Source of the DNA: an uncultured Clostridia bacterium
GTDB taxonomy: Bacteria; Bacillota; Clostridia; Christensenellales; CAG-314
NCBI GenBank assembly: GCA_934281515.1
Contig: CAKQXG010000003.1
Coordinates: 1 to 47,076, forward strand
DNA length: 47,076 bases
Direction: 5' to 3'
In this document: positions 42,976-47,076 of the stretch, piece after piece
Position numbering within the stretch: the stretch's first letter is position 1
Layout: every line of letters starts with the position of its first letter
Notes under the pieces: generated by a model
Databases searched by the model: none
What the model was told of the DNA's origin: nothing
The model's input: the letters and a program-made list of their open reading frames with translations, nothing else
Translations under genes and position numbers: made by a program

Positions 42976-43866
42976 TCAGTTCATATTGTGCTTGACAAGC
43001 ATGGCTTTTGTAAAGTCGAGTAGTTCCACTGCGGCGTCATCGAGGCGTTGCTCGGTGGGGTCGGGCAGGATGTCGCGCCACACGCGGATGTCGTACCCCA
43101 CTTCGTCGCCGATTTGCAAAAACGGCTCGGATACGATGTTGCGTTTGTAGCCGATGTCTGCAAGCGCGGCAAACACTTCGTCGAAGTTTATGTGTCCGCG
43201 ACCCGGGACATTGCGGTTGTTGTCACCCGTGTGGAAGTGACGAAGTTTGTCGCCGACAAGGCGAATTGCGTCGCCAATGTTGTTTTCTTCGATATTCATG
43301 TGGTACGTGTCAAGATGTACGCCGATGTAATCGCTGTCCACCATTCCGACAAGTTGCAAGGCTTCCTGCGCGGTATTGACAAGCGGCGTTTCAAAGCGGT
43401 TTGCCGCCTCAACGCACACCATTACGCCCTCTGTTTGAGCGACCTTCATTACCTGACGGAGCGAATCCGCGCTGTGACAAAACAGTGACTGCTTTTCCTC
43501 CGCGCCGATGTGATAGTCGGGCACGCCCCATCCCGAATAGGTCACTCCGCTGAACAAATCGCCCTGCATGACGGCAATCTTGCGCACGATATCGCACAAA
43601 TAGTTGATTCCGCCGATTCTGACATACTTGTCGCGGTTGGCAATGTCATACAATTTGTTTAGTCCAAGACTATACGACAACTCGATGCCCGCGTCGTCGG
43701 CATATCTCTTGATTGCCTTACACTCGCTGTCAGACATATCCAGCAAAGGCTGCGCCTGAAACTCCAATATGTCGAAACCCAACCTCGCCACCTTGTCGAT
43801 GTAGTACTTGTAGTCGATTGTCCAACGTTTTTCCCAAAAGTTTACAAAAATTCCGAGTTTGTTCAC
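42976..43866 (-). CDS. Ketose 3-epimerase-like sugar isomerase (D-tagatose/D-allulose epimerase family)
   Basis: A 296-residue TIM-barrel enzyme similar to D-tagatose and D-allulose 3-epimerases, which interconvert C3 epimers of free ketoses. The expected metal ligands are visible: Glu in VEAANRFE (about residue 156), Asp in VHLDTYHMNIEE (about 189), His in LRHFHTGDNNRN and Glu in VSEPFL. The N-terminal half runs from LGIFVNFWEKRW. It uses a GTG start with AAGGAG seven bases upstream. It lies 42 bp after the isomerase gene. Xylulose/ribulose epimerisation would connect arabinose (GH51) to xylulokinase, but this is an inference; the actual ketose is unknown. Confidence 0.8.
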   Translation of the reverse strand: MNKLGIFVNFWEKRWTIDYKYYIDKVARLGFDILEFQAQPLLDMSDSECKAIKRYADDAGIELSYSLGLNKLYDIANRDKYVRIGGINYLCDIVRKIAVMQGDLFSGVTYSGWGVPDYHIGAEEKQSLFCHSADSLRQVMKVAQTEGVMVCVEAANRFETPLVNTAQEALQLVGMVDSDYIGVHLDTYHMNIEENNIGDAIRLVGDKLRHFHTGDNNRNVPGRGHINFDEVFAALADIGYKRNIVSEPFLQIGDEVGYDIRVWRDILPDPTEQRLDDAAVELLDFTKAMLVKHNMN

Positions 43867-43908
43867 GTTACTTCTCCTTTGGCGATGTGCCTGTTTTATA
43901 ATTTTATG

Positions 43909-45300
43909 TTACACACGCGTGTAACCTAGTTGCAGGTAGTTGTCAAACGCTTCTTTGACAGACCACGACCACTTGCCCGAAGCAATTGCCACGTGGTGAC
44001 GGTAACCGTTGACAGACATGTAGTTAAGTAGATCGTCCGATGTAAATCCGTCGCCCTCGAACACAGTACCGCAACCGAAGAAACCCTCGTCCAACCTGTC
44101 GTTTGTCAGTCTGCCGTCGGCGAAAAATGCGTACAGTTGTCCGTTTTCCGTTTTCATCGAACCGATTGTAACGTCCTGAGCTTTGACCTTGCCCACACGC
44201 AAACCCACACCGCTACCGTCGCCGTAGGATTTTTTGAACATCAGGTGTTGCTCCACGTGCGTCGCTCCGCACAGCATGTTGAGCGGAGCCGGTCCACAGT
44301 GAAACAGTACCGTTTTACTCGGGTCGTCGCCATAGTTGTTGTTGACGTCAAACAGCATGACCGGTTGTCCCGACGCCAACATCAGCGCACGCATCATCAC
44401 GGCATTGTTGACGTCCAATTCGCAAGAGGCACATATGCCGCGGTCGTTGAGATCGCCGAGAACAATGCACGGCGCAATACCGTAGCGCAGTTGAAGCTCG
44501 TCCCAACAGCGTATTGCCACGGCGTCAAGGGCATAGTCGGCAATTAACTTGTCCATGGCGAGAGACAGACGGGCAATATTCTCCACCTTGATGTCCTGAC
44601 ATGCGCCGAAGTCGGACAAATTTCGCACATAAGCTTTGCGCTCGTCAAGTTGCCTGCCGCCGAAACCGTCCATCAGCATAAACAGACGGGACAAATCGAT
44701 AGTCTCCACATTGATACGTTTGGACTGCATGGCAATCTCGTCTATGCGTACCGTTTTAAACGCCGTTGTACGCGCCCCGATTGCGCCCACCGAAAAACTG
44801 CGCATACCATTGACCACACGACACACGGCGGCAAAACGACGAATGTCGTCGGCAAAGTCGTCGGAAAGCGGAGAAACGGCAAATTTTTTGGTAAGAGTGT
44901 ACTTGATGCCTGCCTGCCGCAAGACGTTACACATTGCAATCTTGCCGCAAACGGCGTCGCGACGGTGCGCAAAGTCCATTTCGCCGAGTTTGTCGGGATA
45001 CGCTTGCACCAGTATCGGCACGTCAACGTCTTTCAAAGCGTAATATGCACCGTTTTCGTCACCGAAGTTGGGCAAACATACCACTATTCCATCGTACTCG
45101 CCTCGGTGCGCACGCAAAAAATCGGCATAAATTTTGCCCTCGGCAATGGTTTCCACTGCGCCGTACCGTGTAAGAGTCGGGTCAAGCGTTATGCTTTCGT
45201 GGCCACAACGCGAAATGGCCTGTCGCATTTCGGCTTGCGCCTCGGCAATGACCTCGCCCGGGAAAAAACCTCTGTTTCCGTAATACACTGCAAATTTCAT
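43909..45300 (-). CDS. L-fucose/L-arabinose isomerase-like protein
   Basis: A 463-residue aldose-ketose isomerase family protein. The N-terminal alpha/beta domain (about 1-165) starts MKFAVYYGNRGFFPGE. The C-terminal metal-binding region has CELDVNNAVMM with Glu294, LFDVNNN with Asp318, LFHCGPAP with His334 and GYRHHVAIASG with His435/436, the layout seen in L-fucose isomerase-like proteins. I start at ATG 45300 with AAAGGAG ahead, not at the longer frame to 45357. It is the first gene of a minus-strand group with the epimerase and probably GH51, and diverges from a PocR-AraC regulator. Which aldose it isomerises is unclear; L-arabinose or L-fucose are guesses from context. Confidence 0.8.
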   Translation of the reverse strand: MKFAVYYGNRGFFPGEVIAEAQAEMRQAISRCGHESITLDPTLTRYGAVETIAEGKIYADFLRAHRGEYDGIVVCLPNFGDENGAYYALKDVDVPILVQAYPDKLGEMDFAHRRDAVCGKIAMCNVLRQAGIKYTLTKKFAVSPLSDDFADDIRRFAAVCRVVNGMRSFSVGAIGARTTAFKTVRIDEIAMQSKRINVETIDLSRLFMLMDGFGGRQLDERKAYVRNLSDFGACQDIKVENIARLSLAMDKLIADYALDAVAIRCWDELQLRYGIAPCIVLGDLNDRGICASCELDVNNAVMMRALMLASGQPVMLFDVNNNYGDDPSKTVLFHCGPAPLNMLCGATHVEQHLMFKKSYGDGSGVGLRVGKVKAQDVTIGSMKTENGQLYAFFADGRLTNDRLDEGFFGCGTVFEGDGFTSDDLLNYMSVNGYRHHVAIASGKWSWSVKEAFDNYLQLGYTRV

Positions 45301-45502
45301 ATCTATCTCCTTTGGCATATGTCGCGCACATGACAAGACCTTTTTAGCAACAACCATCGACGAACGATTTTGTCTTTCATCGCCCTGCTATTACCGTAGC
45401 AACATATACCGACAACACAATAATACATTGTTTAAATCGTCGCTTATAGAAAACAACGGACCTAAAAACTGTAAAATCTTCCAAAAATGAACTATTTTTT
45501 AG

Positions 45503-45530
45503 TTGACGAGACGGAACAAAATAGGATAAT
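45503..45530 (+). promoter_or_regulatory. Sigma-A-type promoter for the PocR-AraC regulator
   Basis: TTGACG (45503-45508), a 16-base spacer and GATAAT (45525-45530), about 30 bases before the start codon. In the same 240-bp intergenic region I could not identify a clear promoter for the isomerase gene on the other strand. Confidence 0.55.
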
Positions 45531-45561
45531 ATCTTTGTAAAAGGTGACGGCAAAGAAAACA

Positions 45562-46419
45562 ATGACAATAGAATTTGACAAAGAAAAACTTGAAAACGTG
45601 CTGTACGACTTCTACAATCTTACCAAACTGACGGTAAGTTTGTGGGATGAGGAGCTTAATCAACTGACATTTCAACCCAAACAAATGCCGGCGTTTTGTC
45701 GCCTGATAAAACAAACAAAATACGGTTGCAAAGCGTGCCTGCAATCGGACACTGAACTGCTGAGAGAGTGTATGCGTACAAAAAAGCCTTGCTCGCATGT
45801 GTGTCATGCCGGACTCATCGATACTGCCGTGCCAATCATGCACGAAAACAAGCCGGTGGGATACATCATGTTTGGACAAATCAAGTACGCAGACTCGGTA
45901 ATGGACTGTATTGCCGTTGCCGACTATGCCGAACGCGCTCAAGCCGACTACAACCTGCTTGCCGACGAGTATGCGCAAATTCCCGTGACCGACAGCAATT
46001 ACATTTCGTCGGCAATGAGAATACTGCACGCCTGTACAGACTACATACTTGTGTCGCGAATGATCAGAATAAACAACATGGAATTACCTGCCAAAATAGA
46101 GACGTACGTGGAAGAACACATCAAGGACAAAATCACCGTGTCCGACGTGTGCAAAAGTTTGTTTATTTCCAAAAGTAAACTGTACCTTATTTTTAAAGAC
46201 AACTACGACTGCACGTTTGGGCAATACGTATTGGAAAAGCGGTTAAAAATTGCAAAAAAATTGCTTACCACCACCGATATGCCGCTGGGCGCAATCTGCG
46301 AAGAGACAGGTATTGCCGACTACAACTACTTTATCAAACTATTCAAAAAACAAACAGGTTACTCGCCCGCACATTACAGGAAACAATTTCCGTTGCTACT
46401 TGCGACGGAAAACGACTAG
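45562..46419 (+). CDS. AraC-family regulator with PocR sensory domain
   Basis: A 285-residue regulator. The N-terminal domain (about 5-125) is of the PocR type: it has FYNLTKLTVSLWDEE, then FCRLIKQTKYGCKACLQSD and CSHVCHAGLID, with several conserved Cys, followed by GYIMFGQIKY. PocR domains bind hydrocarbon or sugar-related ligands. The C-terminal 100 residues are an AraC double helix-turn-helix (VSDVCKSLFISKSKLYLIFK; then IADYNYFIKLFK and GYSPAHYRK). I prefer ATG 45562 to an in-frame GTG at 45544, since the GTG lacks a ribosome binding site. It diverges from the isomerase-epimerase-GH51 group, its likely target, and is followed 60 bp later by a second AraC gene. Confidence 0.85.
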   Translation: MTIEFDKEKLENVLYDFYNLTKLTVSLWDEELNQLTFQPKQMPAFCRLIKQTKYGCKACLQSDTELLRECMRTKKPCSHVCHAGLIDTAVPIMHENKPVGYIMFGQIKYADSVMDCIAVADYAERAQADYNLLADEYAQIPVTDSNYISSAMRILHACTDYILVSRMIRINNMELPAKIETYVEEHIKDKITVSDVCKSLFISKSKLYLIFKDNYDCTFGQYVLEKRLKIAKKLLTTTDMPLGAICEETGIADYNYFIKLFKKQTGYSPAHYRKQFPLLLATEND

Positions 46420-46479
46420 TCGCACCGAGTGACCACAAGCCACGACAAACGACAATGATCGACACGGAGACTTGACAAA

Positions 46480-47076
46480 ATGTACATTAACTTTCTGGGC
46501 GAAAACCTGATACACAAAAACATCGTTCCGAATGAATTTCTGGAAGTGATTTTGTGCGGCATAACCAACCCCAACCCAACCTACCGCATAATACACAATT
46601 TATCGCGAATATACGTATATGACTACTATATCTTCGAGTACGTAATGGACGGTTGCGGATACATAGAAACAAACGACGGCGTACACAAGGTGAGTGGCGG
46701 CGACTTGTACTTTCTAAATAAATTGAGCCGACATATCGTCTATTCCGACCCACAAACGCCGTTTAAAAAGGCATTTCTGGTACTTGACGGCAGTTTTGTG
46801 GACAGTCTTGTCAATACGTTTCATATTACCGAGGACCTGATCGTGCGCCACGTCGACGCGCAACAAGTGATGGACAGAATACTTTCATTGTGCGACTGCG
46901 AAACCATTACGCAATACGACGAAATATCAGTGGAAGTATTGAAGTTGTTTGAAATGCTTGGCAAACACAGTTACAAGCCGCAATCGAGCAACGGTATCGC
47001 GCACGTAATAAAGAGTTTCCTTGACGGCAATCTGGAACAGAAAGTCACCATACAGATGATAAGCGAATCATTGCAC
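46480..47076 (+). CDS. AraC-family regulator, 3' end cut by window
   Basis: The first 199 codons of an AraC-type regulator open through the right edge. It begins MYINFLGENLIHKN; the cupin part is visible as YDYYIFEYVMDGCGYIET and GDLYFLNKLSRH, with the pattern of AraC ligand-binding domains. The last residues (VTIQMISESLH) look like the start of the first helix-turn-helix. GGAG lies ten bases before the ATG. It is in tandem with the PocR-AraC gene with no terminator in the 60-bp gap, so both may be cotranscribed. Confidence 0.8.
   Translation, partial: MYINFLGENLIHKNIVPNEFLEVILCGITNPNPTYRIIHNLSRIYVYDYYIFEYVMDGCGYIETNDGVHKVSGGDLYFLNKLSRHIVYSDPQTPFKKAFLVLDGSFVDSLVNTFHITEDLIVRHVDAQQVMDRILSLCDCETITQYDEISVEVLKLFEMLGKHSYKPQSSNGIAHVIKSFLDGNLEQKVTIQMISESLH

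Overview
This window looks like chromosomal DNA from a Gram-positive, Firmicutes/Clostridia-type bacterium that lives on complex plant or host glycans. The evidence is sigma-A-like promoters, AAGGAG-type ribosome binding sites, many lipoproteins with a lipobox cysteine, binding-protein-dependent sugar ABC transporters of the CUT1 type, and AraC-family regulators in place of SusC/SusD proteins. There are no rRNA, tRNA, phage, transposase or CRISPR features. The exact lineage cannot be told from the sequence. Almost everything is on the minus strand; only three AraC regulators are on the plus strand.

Layout, left to right. (A) 1-5.6 kb: a GH78 alpha-L-rhamnosidase followed by a truncated sugar-binding lipoprotein (minus), diverging from an AraC regulator (plus) that converges on a YesL/DUF624-like membrane protein. 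(B) 6.1-23.4 kb: one long, tightly packed minus-strand operon. In order of transcription it encodes an SGNH esterase, a sugar-binding lipoprotein, two permeases, three large exported proteins (966-aa Ig-like protein, DUF4838 lipoprotein, 1036-aa Big2/solenoid lipoprotein), a GH32-like enzyme, a GH20-like enzyme and xylulokinase. Many junctions are 4-bp stop/start overlaps. A promoter and an upstream terminator delimit its start, and a terminator follows xylB. (C) 23.6-29.2 kb: GH31 glucosidase-like enzyme, AEC-family transporter, ferredoxin-type aldo/keto reductase and an AraC regulator. (D) 29.3-41.2 kb: a second CUT1 set (binding protein and two permeases) with a 1560-aa exported GH13 enzyme, a membrane-anchored protein with a duplicated lectin-like module, and a repeat-rich lipoprotein. 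(E) 41.2-45.3 kb: GH51 arabinofuranosidase, a tagatose/allulose 3-epimerase-like protein and an L-fucose/L-arabinose isomerase-like protein. (F) 45.5-47.1 kb: two tandem AraC regulators on the plus strand; the second is cut by the window edge.

Taken together this is a multi-module Gram-positive glycan utilisation locus. Exported amylase and scaffold or binding proteins probably capture and trim glycans at the cell surface. Two ABC importers (plus part of a third) bring oligosaccharides in. Cytoplasmic GH78, GH20, GH32, GH31 and GH51 enzymes (no signal peptides) release monosaccharides, and isomerase, epimerase and xylulokinase feed them to central metabolism. No ATP-binding subunit for any importer is present, so a shared MsmX-like ATPase encoded elsewhere is inferred. 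The least explained part is the trio of large exported proteins inside operon B, which I regard as the best candidate for an undescribed glycan-handling system.
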